NCBI RefSeq assembly: GCF_048544455.1
Contig: NC_133537.1
Span: 13,019,541-13,083,540, forward strand
DNA length: 64,000 nt
DNA from: Silene latifolia
Lineage: Eukaryota > Streptophyta > Magnoliopsida > Caryophyllales > Caryophyllaceae
Direction: 5' to 3'
The position numbers and the translations under genes are program-made. This document shows, piece by piece, positions 44,641 through 58,016 of this stretch (positions are counted from its first letter, which is position 1; each line of letters begins with the position of its first letter). The notes under the pieces are model-generated. The model ran no database searches, was not told where the DNA came from, and was given only the letters and a program-made list of their open reading frames with translations.

Positions 44641-46515
44641 AAAAACAATCAAACAGGTGCTTACGTCGACCGCTGCGGACTGTACTTGCTCATCCGTAAG
44701 AATATCATCAGGTAGATCCAGAACAAGACATCGACGTTGAGTACGTTGACCAGAGCCAACGATGTTTGGGCGAGACAATGGGAAAGCAACGTCTGAACGC
44801 TCCCCAGTGCCCGAGCACCAAAGTGCCTCACGCCGCAACCTCTCATTGAAAGGCTTAAAATCCCAATGTTTAATGAGCGGCAGCTCATTATTCACCTGAT
44901 CACCGCTAAAGAAATAACGGTGAAAATAGGTGATAGCCAACAGCACTACACTACAACGAATATTTCTCCTCCCGATAAGGGCTTCACGTACAGAAGTCAC
45001 CAAGTCTGAGAAGACAAACTGACACCAATTAAGTTCCTTGATCCTAGAAACATCTTCCACAGCGCTTAGAAGTCTAAGATCAAGCACATAACCCGACACA
45101 GGAGCAAGGAAACACGACATGGCAAGCAGAACAAAAGTCTTCTTAAACTCATCGTCCGCAACCAGAGACTCTAGCAGGGTCTCCTGAACTTTGTTAAGTG
45201 GTATCCCACTTTTGTTATTGCCGATACCATACTTCTCCCGCCAAGCACGCTTCAAAGCTTCTCCTTCAGCGTCGGCGAGAACAGGAAATCCAGTAATAAC
45301 CAAATCCACTTTCGCACAGAATTTGGTAAACCAAACACATCGTGCACATCATCTATGATCAACTCGAACTTCTCCGTTTCGGATATTTCAAAATACTTCC
45401 CACTCCTAAAAGCATATACAAACTCCCGAAACATGACATGGGGGAGGGAAGAAAGCTTCAACTCAAGTAAACCCCCGAATCCCATCTCCCTAATGACCTC
45501 ATACGCTCCTCGGTGAGGGCTTCAATAACTTTGAAAAGAAAAGCGGGCCGAAGACTAATAAATGGATCAAGACCTTTGTCCACACAAAAGGGTGAAAAAA
45601 ATAAACAATGCATTAAAACATTTAAGATGACATAAGCAAAAGCGGCGAGAATAATAGCAAAATAACAAAGAGAGCATCAAAAAATAACACGAAAAGTAAC
45701 ATATTAATAGCTAAATAAATGAGCAAAATAAAAGTAGAATAACGAGTGGTACATACGGTGGGATATTTCTGCAAAGCAACTCCGGCTGAGGTTGCTTGCT
45801 ACTTACCACAATTCCTTCTCATGCTTAACTTTGCCACCCAACTTACTACTAGTCTTGGGTGGACTAGACGACAATTTCACAAGTTGGGTCTCGGCCTTTC
45901 GTTTGGTTTTTTTCGTGGGTGGTTCGGTTGTACATATTTCTTGACTACGAGTACTCCTTCTCCGAGAAGCAGTGCTCTTTGATGGAGATGTGACAGGGGA
46001 TTTGGATGGAGACGGACCTGGAGAATTTGATGATGACGGTTGAGTAGACTTTGATGAAGCGGTGGATTTGATTCTTAACTTCATTTTTTGCTTTACTATC
46101 CAGAAAATAAAGATAAGGATCACTTTCAATGATAAATAGATATTCAGCTAGACTTTTTTAATAATGACGCTTGAGAATGAGAGTACCGTAACACCGAATA
46201 ACAGAACACTAACAATTAGTATAACAAATAACAGCAGCGAAAACACAAAAAGAACATGATGGATGTGTAAACAAAAACACGAAAGAGAATCAAAACAAAA
46301 GCCTCTTTGAATAAAGAGTCAAAGACAGTTTCAAAATTACATACGGCCTACATAAGCCTTCATAAAAACAAAATAACGTACTAAATTACAGCCAGGGAAG
46401 GTTTCGAATTACATAAAACCCAAAATACATTCTTTCCCACAAAGAACCAAAATGTACTTCCGAAAATACAGGACATAACATAAAAAGTCAGTCAACGTCA
46501 ACAACATCGACTGAC

Positions 46516-47087
46516 TTATAATACAATTGGTGAGCAAGATCGAAGGAAACTCCCGAGTGCGTCAAAGTACTCGTGAATTAGACTCATCCGTTCAGATACA
46601 GGTGCATCAAGGATCTTGTCATGATCGTATATATACTGGCAAGCATGCAACACCGCCTTTGATGGCTCACTTGCAAGCATATAGCACTTGCATCGTTTGG
46701 AAACTACTGTCGAGCCCCTTGACAAAATCTTAAAACCTTGACTGTGACTTGTTGTTAGAACTTTCATATATTCGGCGTGAACAGGGGCGAACTTTTATGA
46801 AATAGGAACATTTGTGACCATTTCTTACAAACAAGAGACATATTGCTCTTGTCCAAAGTAGTCTCTACATAATCGAAAACTCTTTCCATTAGGTCCTGGC
46901 TATTTAAAACTGCCGACATTGATTGATTACGACGACGAACTCGTACATTAACTTCAAAGCACTTTTCAGTCTTATCGTCCAATAACCATCCCAATTTTTT
47001 TTTCTTTTCAGTAGCGAACTCGCTAGCAAATAACAATTTATCTTCATTCACTATATTTATTGCCCATCCCTCACAAACTAAGTCCAT
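46516..47087 (-). CDS. MULE2 F-box-like ORF
   Basis: Starts MDLVCEGWAINIV at 47087, just after a TTTCAG acceptor, so a 5' UTR intron is likely. Residues ~60-95 read LNSQDLMERVFDYVETTLDK followed by SNMSLVCKKWSQMFLF. This matches the spacing of an F-box (Leu-rich start, Leu/Phe core, SLVCKKW), the domain that links substrates to SCF ubiquitin ligases. A frame change near 46765 leads to a second part (to 46516) with SERMSLIHEYFDALGSFL. It lies between the right TIR and the Ulp1-like gene. A MULE carrying both a Ulp1-like protease and an F-box would be notable, but the F-box call rests on ~35 residues. Confidence 0.4.
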
Positions 47088-47740
47088 TAGTAATGCTGAA
47101 ACCTACAAACAAACAAAGACAAACAAACAAAACCACTAGAATAACAGCAGAATAACAGGAAAAGAATAACAGAAAATTCAACACAGCAAAAACACTACAA
47201 TGACCGCAAGAGTAGCGTTACAATGACACCATACGACCAGTATAACAGCGGAATAACAGAAGTACTGAAAAGTGAAGACAACACGAACAAACACAAAAAC
47301 CCTAGAAAAACACATTAAACAATTACAACATGACAAATAACTTGACAACAAACTAAGCGATAGAATAACAGCGGAGTAACACAAAACTTAAGTCTGTAGA
47401 GAACAATAGTAAAGTTCTCAACACAACGCGACACATAGAACATGCGAATCACTTCAAAACTATAGAAAACTCAAAAATGCAGCATAATAACGACATTAAA
47501 GTACTCGATTAAGTAAACCTAGCGATAATTACACTGAAAAACGAATTAAAAAGCATACAAAAGCATGAAATTAAACAAAATTACAAAATAAAAGAGGAAA
47601 ATGACATGAAATTACCTACAATAGGAAGGAAGACGATGAACGGCGAAGAGAAAACGGGAGAAAAAAGCGAAGGAGACGAACAGTTGAAGAAGAATAACAC
47701 AGGAATAATAGAAGAGAGAGGAACGCTTTGCAGTGGTGAT

Positions 47741-47750
47741 AATTATATAA
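47741..47750 (-). promoter_or_regulatory. Putative TATA box of the MULE2 right-hand (-) transcription unit
   Basis: TTATATAATT on the - strand, followed by a CT-rich leader (TTCCTCTCTCTTCTATTATTCC at about 47728-47707), ~230 bp inside the right TIR. Position and composition suit the promoter of the leftward genes. Confidence 0.4.
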
Positions 47751-47925
47751 ACGGTTAACAGTAAATGTGGATAATTAATTATAGAGAGAAATCGTTAGAG
47801 AGTAAATGAGGAAAGAAAGAGAGAGAGAGAAAAAGGAAAAAAAGAGAAAATAAACTAAATAACAATGCTTTTATATGACAACTAAGATTAATCTTGCAAC
47901 TCATCTCTAATTTAAACTAATGGTG

Positions 47926-48101
<176 letters not shown>

Positions 48102-48179
48102 GTTTTTTCGAGCGATCTGAGAGCGTCCACATCATTAAAAAACAATTTAGGAAAGTATAATTTTTGATGTAAAAAATAA

Positions 48180-50960
48180 AGTGGAAAATCTTTTAATTAT
48201 TATAATATGTGTATTTCCTAATTTATATTCAAGTGATATTTCCAATTTTTATATCAAACTTTTACATTTTATTTGGCAAAAAAATATCGTTAAAAAAATT
48301 ATGAAAATAATATAATTAGCTTTATGTTAAAAAATGCTATCATTAGAGTATAAATTTCATATTATTTGCACATATTAAAGATGGTGTACTTCTTAATACG
48401 TATAATTGTATACTTTTTAGTATGTTTTGTCCCACATTGGAAAATAAGTAGGTGTGGTGAATATACTACATATAAATAGTAGAATTGTCCCACATCGAAA
48501 GATTAGTATAAGGTGATGTGATTCTATGATTATAAATAGGATGCATATTTGGAACTTATGTATCTACCCAAAATTTTTTGAGTCTCATAAATATTGTTTT
48601 AAAGAGCTCTTAAGATTTTCTATCATTATCTACGATATGATATAAAAAATAAAGTGGAAATCGTTGGGAACTACCCGGGAAAGAATTAAGAACATGAACA
48701 AGAAAATCAAAAAATAACTAAAGGTTTTACTAATGGTAGTCTCCTGACACAATACAAAACTAAAGATTTCACTAATGGTTGTCTTTTGAATGCAGTAATA
48801 GAGCGTTAATGAGTCGTTATGTGTACGATGTAGAGATCCATATCTAATGATCGAGACTAAGTGGTTTTACCTTCAAAGAAAAATAATATGTATACAATAG
48901 TGGTTTTTTAAGAAGAGACATGTATTTCTTGGTATGTTATATCTTTTACATTGAAAAATAATGTAGGCATTATGAACATACTACGTATAAATAATTAAAT
49001 TATGTATCTCACATTGAAATAATAGTATACGGTAGGGTGATTCTATAAATATAAATAGGAGGCATCCTTGAAACTTATATATTAATCCACAATTTTTTGA
49101 TATAAAAGATATAGACTTTTTAGTATGTTATATGTCCCACATTGAAAAATAATGTAGGTGTTGTGAATATATTATGTATAAATAATAGAAATGTCCCATA
49201 TATATACATTTTCTATATTATATTAAAGTGATGTTTATAATTTTGGTATAAAAACTTTATATTTCATTTGAAAAAAAAGTATCGTATGAAAATTATATAA
49301 TTAGATTGTGACAAAAAAATGCTATCATTAGAGTGTATATTGTATTGTATTGTATTTTCTCAATTATTAAATCGGATGGATGTAAAGTAGGTGCAAAAAA
49401 AATAGTGTACTTAGTATGTTATTTGTCCTACATTGAAAAGTAACGTAAGTGTGGTGAATATACTATGTATAAATATTAGAATTGTCCCACATCGGAAGAT
49501 TATCATAAAACATGGTGATCTTATGATTATAAATAGAAGTCATAACCCAAAATCTTTTGATTCCCTTAAGTATTGTCGGAGATAACTCTTAAAAGAGTTT
49601 GTATTACTGTTTCTACAATAATGATTTCTAACCTAAGTTAATGTTGGGAAAATCTTTTAGTTATTATAATATATACTATGTATTTCTTATTTTATATTCA
49701 AGTGATGTTTCTAATTTTTATATAAAAACTTTTAAATTTCATTTGACAAAATAATGTCGGCAAAAAAATTATATATTATTAGATTCATGGTAAGAAATGC
49801 TATCATTAGAGTATATATAGATTTCATATAATTTGCACATATTAAAGATGGTGTATTTCATAGTATGTGATATCTCCCACATTGAAAAATAATATAGGTG
49901 TGATAAATATACTACATATAAAAATAGAATTTTCCCACATCGAAATATAGCATAAGGTGGGTGATTCTATGAGCATCCTTGGAACTTAGGCATCAATCCA
50001 AAATCTTTTGAGTCGCTTAAGTATTGTCTTGGAGAGCTCTTAAAAGTTTATATCATTATATTTTCTACCTATAGATTTTATATGTCTCATATTGAAAAAT
50101 AATGTAGGTGTGGTAAATATACTATGTTTAAATAATATAATTAGAATTGTGTTAAAAAATATTCTATCACTAGGGTATAAGTTCTTATCATTTGCACATA
50201 TTTTAATTATGATAAAAAAAAATAGAAAATAAACGTCCATGGTAGCATGTGTAATATATCAAAGTTCAAGGTTACCATGAGAAATTTTCAATATTATAAT
50301 GATATAGTTAATTAAATTTGCATTTAAAAGAGGGATATCCGTACCAATAAAACAATAAAGAGGGTATTATTTTTTAATTGTTATTTTATTGCCACGCCAT
50401 CCAACTTAATGTCCATTTAACAACCTTTACATTAGGGGCAAAATAATGGAACCTCAAGGGTAACATAGGCAGATTTTTAAAAGTAGGGGTAACATGGAAA
50501 ATCTAACAAAATTAAAGGGTACCACGGGAAATTTCCGTATCTCAATTATGTTAATTTTTTTTTGAAGAAAAACAACGTACAAATATTAATGGAGAGTACT
50601 TGATCATATTATTAAATTTAAATATAACTATTAGATATAATGAGTAGCAATTGTTTGTATTCGGTATTCAAGATCTGGTTGGACGTCGAACTAAGTGCAA
50701 AAAAGATGGTGTAATTCTGAGTATGTTATTTGTCCCACATTGAAAAATAATGCAGGTTTGATAAATATATATTACGTATAAATATTAGAATTGTCCCACA
50801 TCAGAAAAAAAAATCCAATTTTTGTGAATATATTACTTATAAATCGTAGAATTGTCCACATCGAAAGATTAGTATAAGGTGGGGTGATTATATGATTATA
50901 AATAAGAGTTAACCCAGTATATATTAATCTTTTATTTTTTTTTGAAAGAGATATTTTAAT
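48180..50960 (+). repeat. Degenerate tandem array with snRNA-promoter-like USE/TATA modules
   Basis: AT-rich, non-coding. About six to eight diverged copies of a two-module unit: GTCCCACATTG...TATAAATA, then GTCCCACATCG...TATAAATAG. The best copy has GTCCCACATCG at 48487-48497 and TATAAATA at 48531-48538, 33 bp apart. Other copies lie near 48429, 48940, 49130, 49430, 49480, 49865, 50085, 50730 and 50855. Flanking pieces (TGCTATCATTAGAGTATA, TTTCATTTG.CAAAA) also repeat at 48340, 49322, 49798 and 50155. GTCCCACATCG is the plant snRNA upstream sequence element, and 33 bp to TATA is the Pol II spacing. No snRNA body follows. Confidence 0.7.
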
Positions 50961-51043
50961 AATATGTAAACAAATCATTAGACATATAATGTAAACTTTA
51001 AACGCTTATAACATTTTTTTTTGCATTATAAATAAGCTAATTA

Positions 51044-51074
51044 CCCTGTTGCAACGCACGGGCATTCAAACTAG
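51044..51074 (+). mobile_element. Helitron-like 3' terminus
   Basis: CCCTGTTGCAACGCACGGG (imperfect stem) is followed by 8 bases and CTAG, then T. This is the form of a plant Helitron 3' end (hairpin plus CTRR). The 5' end is not identified; the TCTATATATA...AAAAGAG near 48010-48100 is a possible but weak candidate, which would put the whole promoter-like array inside the Helitron. Confidence 0.5.
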
Positions 51075-52258
<1,184 letters not shown>

Positions 52259-53215
52259 TGGTAGTGAAAGTTTTGAAATGATGAATGATCGAAGAGAGGT
52301 CTAATTTTGAGGTTCAGATGTTGTAATGTAGAGATTTATGTATGCAATTGTATATGATGTAAACTGAACAAGACATGTCGTGCTAATTAATTCATTTCCG
52401 TATTATAGCAACTGGCAAAACATTATTCATACCATATTATTGAATATATATCTATATACTTTCTTAAATTCCATAATTTGAAGAATTTGGAAGTATGATG
52501 GATGGTTCTCGTCTTCCTGAGCATATTTTCTTGATGTGGATTGTAAAAGATATAATCTTTTTGAATTATGGATATATATGTTTAGCATCGATGAAGTGAG
52601 CACAGAGTGACCATTATCCAGTTATCGTGTTGTGCGGCTCAGTTGATGCTCATATCTGTGTGTGTACTTGGAACAGAATTATTCTGAGTTCGAGTTAAAA
52701 AACAGAATGCTTCCATAAATAATCAAGGCACTCCTCAAAATTCAGCTTTTTATGGTTTAATGGGTACAGGTGGGGATTTTAATTAGTAGAGCGGAGTTGA
52801 AATTTGAGAACGTTTTTCCGGAAGAAATTCAGATTTGTTCAGGTGAGACAGGCGTGCATCATCAGCTGCTAATTCTTAGAATGACTCAACTTTCTGCTGG
52901 TTAGTTTTGCTGCAAGTCTCAAGTTTAAGCTGATATTGTGTGCATTGTTACGTTACGTATACAGACTGTCTCCTGTGTTCTTTTCATGATCCATGAATGA
53001 TGATGTTACGTATTCAAGTTTGACTGGCAACTACACTATAATAATATTACTGTCACGTAATTCGCGATTAGGTACAGCAATTAGTTTACAGTGCAGTACC
53101 ATATAAGAAGTCTTGACAGTGATCCAATTCCTGCAGAAAACCTTAAAACTATCCAAGTTATCTGACTATACTTCTACGCGTTGAAAAAAAAAAAAAAGAG
53201 AGACGAGTAGTCGCC
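52259..53215. other. Intergenic, upstream region of the RING-H2 gene
   Basis: No gene recognised. Poly-A run at about 53186-53199 just before the ATG at 53216. Confidence 0.4.
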
Positions 53216-53707
53216 ATGAATGTTAGCCGTAAGCTTCTAGATGCAGAAAGCAGCACACCAGTATATGCAGGTCTTTATTTAGACCTTGCACTTGCTGCAA
53301 TCGGGATTGGGGTTGTATTTGTAATAGTGGCGTGGAGGTGGAGGTGGAGGTGGAGGTTCGTTCTATTCCATGAATGGGTGGCATTCATCAATGGCGGCCT
53401 TGGTGGGTCCCATTTACTAGCTCTGCCTCCACCTCCGCCAGGTCTGAAGAAATCCGCACTCAAGTTATTGCCTTTGACTACTTACAGTACTGAGGTGGCG
53501 GTTGAGGAGGCTAAAGACTGTGCCATCTGTTTGACAGAGTTTGCTGATGGGGATTTGATAAGAGTCTTGCCACAGTGCGGTCATCTGTTCCATGTCGTCT
53601 GTGTCGATAAGTGGCTTAGGACTCACTCGTCTTGCCCCTCATGTCGCCAGTTAGTTGCTGTGATCAGTAGCAAATCTTCTGCAACTACTGCATCTCAGAT
53701 CGTCTGA
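53216..53707 (+). CDS. ATL-type RING-H2 E3 ubiquitin ligase
   Basis: Intact single-exon ORF of 163 residues, as is usual for the ATL family. An N-terminal hydrophobic segment (about residues 20-40, LYLDLALAAIGIGVVFVIVA) is a likely membrane anchor, followed by an odd WRWRWRWR run coded by a GTGGAG repeat. A GLD-like motif PPPPPGLKKSALKLLPLTTY precedes the RING. The RING-H2 (CAICLTEFADGDLIRVLPQC, then GHLFHVVCVDKWL and CPSC) has the C3H2C3 ligands and the conserved Trp. It resembles the ATL8/ATL80 group, which ubiquitinates target proteins at membranes. The start is the only in-frame Met before the anchor. No frame problems. Confidence 0.88.
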   Translation: MNVSRKLLDAESSTPVYAGLYLDLALAAIGIGVVFVIVAWRWRWRWRFVLFHEWVAFINGGLGGSHLLALPPPPPGLKKSALKLLPLTTYSTEVAVEEAKDCAICLTEFADGDLIRVLPQCGHLFHVVCVDKWLRTHSSCPSCRQLVAVISSKSSATTASQIV

Positions 53708-56115
53708 TTATTTTTTTATAGCATTGTCATGAAACAGCTTTCTGCTTGCTCAATTCTTTTGTAAATCATTTTCTCCGTCTTAGTAATCGTGTAAAATTAG
53801 CTTCTCTAATAAAGAGTATTTCAATCTCGCAATCAACTGCCCGTGTTACAGCATGTCGTATAATATTTCTTTTGGGTCATTCCAACAAGAACGCATACAT
53901 TTGTTTACGGGTATATTTTAGGGTATTGCTCTTTCACATTATCTAAAGTGAAAAAACGCCCAAAATGGCCTTAACATGACCTGTACCACTGTTCAAATTA
54001 TATTAGAGGTATGAAACTTGGCTCGCAACTCACTTGCATTTTTTGTCCTAAAACCACATTTCAGGAGCAAACGTATACGGAGTACAATTTAATAAAACTC
54101 AGGACTCAAATTTCGGTCATTGTAGAAAGAACAATAGCGAAGCGTCTTGGTTCCCATATGTAAACAAAATCCTGGACAAGGATACGCCTTTCGCGCAAAA
54201 TACTGCAGTTTTTGTACTGGTTTAACCAGGAAACGAGTTTTTGAGCATCACAGTCTTTACATGCAAAGACACAAATCTCATGACTCTTCAGAAAATTTTG
54301 CAGTTTCATAAAGATATATGTTCTGTTACCAGGAAACAAATTGCCTTCCACATCGCCTCGTTTCCGGTTTCACAAACAAAACATGCTTCTCTCTATCATA
54401 TAGTAGTTGTGCCAAATGAACAGCTGTATGAACAGAAGAATTACCAGAAAAAAATGCCTGCATCGATCAAAATACAAGAATAGCCGATAAATTAGTCAGT
54501 AATGTTGTTGGCACCGAGAGCAAAGAACTCCGTAATAACTTCAAGAGGCATGCGCATGCCCTTTGTTTCAGGAACCTTTAGAAAGATGACATAGCTATTG
54601 ATGTGAAAATGAGTCTTGACATTATATGTGAACAAGGTTAGTCAGTAGTCTGACATTATATGTGACCTTTAGGATCATTAATCATTGATAATTATGATCC
54701 TGTCCTTTCTTTTTTAAATTTGTTTACTCCTCTTTCTACTCACCATCTTGCTTATTCTTTCAATCGCTCCATTATTGATCTCCTTTCTATTTTCTAAGGA
54801 CGATGATGATTCTGATGATGGTGGCGGAAAATAACCAGGTATTTTGGCATTCCCTCTCTCTCTATTGTGCTGTGTTGGGTCGAATTAGGGTTTTCACGAG
54901 ATTTGTTATAACTGTTTCAGAGATACAGCTTTGTGTTCACCAGGGTGATAAAGCAGGGATGGAGGCCATGTTTGCTTATCTTCGACACCTGTCATAGTTA
55001 TCTATCAAGGTGCATCTACTTTAAAGATAAATGTTAATCTTCGTTGATTTTGTCAACTGCGGTTTGCATTAGGTTTAGTGATTGCCCATATGAGGGAGGA
55101 GGAGAGGGTTGGAGATGGGGAAGTGGATACGGGGTAAGGTATGATAGAGTTTAGTTTTGCACAGTTTGAGAGGGAGAGAGAGAAGGTGACGATAGTTGGA
55201 GGATTTTGTAGGCAATTAAGGCTTGTAATTATGGTGTTTTGAACAATCTTTCTGTTTCGGCTATGGCTGAAAATATTGGTGTTGTGTACTCGATTCGCTA
55301 CGTCAAAGATGTATTTTTCTTTCTTAGTTTTTCTATAACCTGAGTTATACCAACTCGATACCCGGTGAGTCTCGATCTATGAGCAGAAAATATATTGAGG
55401 TGTGTATTTGACCTCAATAACAAGTTTAGTAATGTGTCATATAAGATGTATACTGTGTTGTTGGAGGATATCCTTTCTAGTCGAAGGTCATGGCTGGGGT
55501 AGCAGTCTAAGAACTAAGAAGCATGTCCTTTTATATCTTGTGTCTTATGTAAAATGACTGGTTCTACATAGTGGATAAAGTGCAAATATCTGCTGCTTGG
55601 TTTCATAATGTACTTTGTGTTAATCAGTAGGTGATGTCGGCTAGGTTATTTCAATACTAATCTAGGCAATTTATCTCTACTGTTTCCCTTTCGATAGTTT
55701 TGTAGTGGATGACAGAGGGAAGTATGGTATCATTCTGTTTATGTTTGTGTACTGAGGTGTATCTAACTTGTGAAACAGGCATTGTTTCAGAAGTTTCTCT
55801 TATGATTTAACATGGGTGTAAACACTAAAATTTCCATGTTAGATCATCCGTATTGAGAGGAATGGGGAAGGGGGGAAGTATGGTCAGGGGTGGTGGGAGA
55901 TGGATAAAGGGATTGAGGGAGGAAAGACAAGAAGGGAGAGGTCATGGAAAGCAGATTGAATGTTAGAAAAGTGACTGATCATGAAATCTGAAATAAAAAA
56001 AACATTGATAGAAATAAATGTAAAAAAGAGTTGGTGATTCCCAGTTTTTTCGACATGTCATATAGTCCTGTTTTTGTCATAAAAGAAAGTATGACATAGT
56101 TCAGGTAACCTAAAA
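53708..56115. other. Intergenic, no gene supported
   Basis: Short ORFs at 54106-54351 (-), 54241-54483 (+) and 54803-54997 (+) show no motif or codon support. Purine-rich GGAGGAGAGGG stretches at about 55090-55175 and 55850-55945 resemble one another. Confidence 0.4.
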
Positions 56116-57005
56116 TCTTATCTATATAAATACAGAAACATTTCGTGCAAATCTGTGCAGCCACGTCACAACATTCAGTTTTTTTTTTTTTTTTAAAAAC
56201 ATTAAGCATGGGACCCACAACAAAGATTAAGGAATTAATTAATGAAAAACTGTCTTATGTTCGTGTTTTGTACGTAAATGTTTACGTTTATGGTTTGTAC
56301 GTAAATGGTTTGTACGTAAATATTACTTCTAAATAACGATTTAGGAATAATGAATAATTTATGTTACACCAATACACTAATTGATACAAATACAATCCAA
56401 ATTTTTACTACAATAATAATAAAATTACAATAAATTACAATAACAATAACGTATAAAAAAATACACTGATTGATAACAAATCAATGTTGTCACCAAACTT
56501 TCACCTTGGATTCCCAATTTAAGAACAGGATAAAATACAAATAAACATGTGAAACTCAAACTGCCAATTGCTTCCTAATTAACTGTCATGGAAAACCATA
56601 TAGGATAGTGGAGAGGGGAGGCTACCCATTAATTATTAGTGAGCCTGTTTCAAAATATATTTGTTAATTTTAATTTTGTTTTTAAATTTTGGTTTCAAAT
56701 ATTGCTTGATTTTATCTATTAACCCTATAAAATTGTACACATTAATTGAAGGAGCAAAGACATAAATACGCGAAGCAACACACACGAAGTAAAAAAAATA
56801 AAAAGCTCTGCAAATGTTCAGTTTATTTCTAAACTCGAAAAAACCCCAACAATTATATTCTTGGGCGATTATACTATGTAAACTCTTATAACTCACTAAG
56901 ATATTATATTTACGGAATCTGTGATGAATATGGCTATTTGAATATACATGTTTTATATCGCAATTTTCAAAGCAAATCCGTGCAATTTGCACGGGTTAAC
57001 ACTAG
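56116..57005 (+). mobile_element. Non-autonomous Helitron, ~890 bp
   Basis: Starts TCTTATCTATATAAATACAG after an A (56116). Ends with CCGTGC AATTT GCACGG (56978-56994), a perfect stem, then 7 bases and CTAG (57002-57005) before T. Insertion between A and T, a TC start, a hairpin and CTAG fit the Helitron rules. No RepHel coding. It contains a TTTGTACGTAAATG minisatellite (56258-56325). Confidence 0.65.
56258..56330 (+). repeat. TACGTAAATG minisatellite
   Basis: About three to four copies of (GG)TTTGTACGTAAATG inside the Helitron. The palindromic TACGTA recurs. Confidence 0.65.
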
Positions 57006-57208
57006 TTCTCTTTATATATGCTACATATGTCTTTAGAATTCAGGAATCAAACAAATTTTGGCTTAGCATTTGTACATTTTCATTAGTTGTTCAGACGGTC
57101 TTTTTCTTGAGTTTGTTTGAATTGATTATTGGTAATTAAGTGCAGCTCAATATGTTCAATATATGAGTAATTGAGAGATGGATTAGGAGTAATGTTTTTG
57201 GTTTAACA

Positions 57209-57575
57209 ATGTTTTTGGTGCTAGAGGACAACAAGGACTTGAAGCCTGATCAGCTACCTATGAGTCTGTCACCCCGACGTTCGGTACACCATCAAATTGA
57301 ATTACTCCCGGGCACAAGACCTCCTGCTCGAGGGCCATATCGGATGGCGCCTCCCGAACTACGAAGACAGCTAGACGGTCTGATTCGCTCGGGGTCGATA
57401 CGACCTTCCAAAGCTCCCTATGGAGCCCCTGTGCTCTTCCAGAAGAAACAGGACGGTAGTCTGAGATTGTGTATCGACTACCGGGCTCTGAACAAGCTGA
57501 CGGTGAGGAACCGCTACCCCATCCCATTGGTAGCGGATTTGTTCGATCAATTACAAGCAGAGGCGAACCCAAGAT
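57209..57575 (+). pseudogene. Ty3/gypsy (chromovirus-type) RT fragment
   Basis: A 5' RT piece with [47 protein letters not shown] and [19 protein letters not shown]. It ends at LFDQLQ, before the catalytic YxDD motif. No LTR, gag or integrase nearby. The protein style is chromoviral, unlike the Tat element at 8-26 kb. It is a short relic inserted in AT-rich DNA. Confidence 0.8.
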
Positions 57576-57619
57576 ATTTTATATGGTGTAGCAAAACCGA
57601 TACGCGTATTACTACATAA

Positions 57620-58016
57620 AAAAATTTACGATATGAGTGGTCTATTAACACATCATGTATCAATTAGTTTACCACATCATTTCCCAATTTTTTTTACTTC
57701 AAAATTTTGGCATTATCCTTCTTAGTTTATTATCACAAGAGTCTTTTTCATACAAAGCCCATGCATACATAACAAATCAAAAAGTATCGTGGATTCCAAA
57801 CAATATAAACAATCAATTTAGCAAAATGCCATATTACTCTCACAAAATTACTCCTTTTGCATATGAATTCTAAAACACCTTTTATTTTTTACTATTTGAA
57901 CTTTTTATAAAATACAATTCATTCCATTTTATACTTACCATTTCAGAGAACTCAATAATTTACTTTTTTCCTAATTTTATATGAATTATCACATTAAATA
58001 CATCTCATGTGTCCCA
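57620..58016. other. AT-rich intergenic spacer
   Basis: About 400 bp without a recognisable feature between two retroelement relics. Confidence 0.4.

Larger units (their letters stand above)
39960..46081 (-). pseudogene. MULE2 Ulp1-like gene with two C48 domains
   Basis: Read on the - strand. The likely start at 46081 (MKLRIKSTASSKS) opens a Ser/Pro/Lys-rich basic segment to 45803. A globular N-terminal domain spans 45545-44650: GFGGLLELKLSSLP, ISETEKFELIIDDVHDVFGL, and SFVLLAMSCF-like KKTFVLLAMSCFLAP. It resembles the unnamed or DUF1985-type domain that precedes Ulp1 in plant transposons. An acidic linker with a DVED(V/I)N repeat lies at 43754-43389. Two C48 domains follow (42800-41664 and 41550-39960). 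Introns carry AATAACAGCAGAATAAC motifs. Several exons need frame changes to join. Probable role: a SUMO- or ubiquitin-like protease acting for the transposon; substrates unknown. Confidence 0.65.

Noticed and set aside
48420-50940. Actual U-snRNA genes after the USE/TATA modules
   Set aside because: No snRNA body, Sm site or 3' box seen downstream of any module.
54106-54483. Opposed ORFs of ~80 residues
   Set aside because: No motif, no homolog I recognise, no splice or codon support.
54803-54997. 64-residue ORF
   Set aside because: Low complexity start and no recognisable domain; could be chance.
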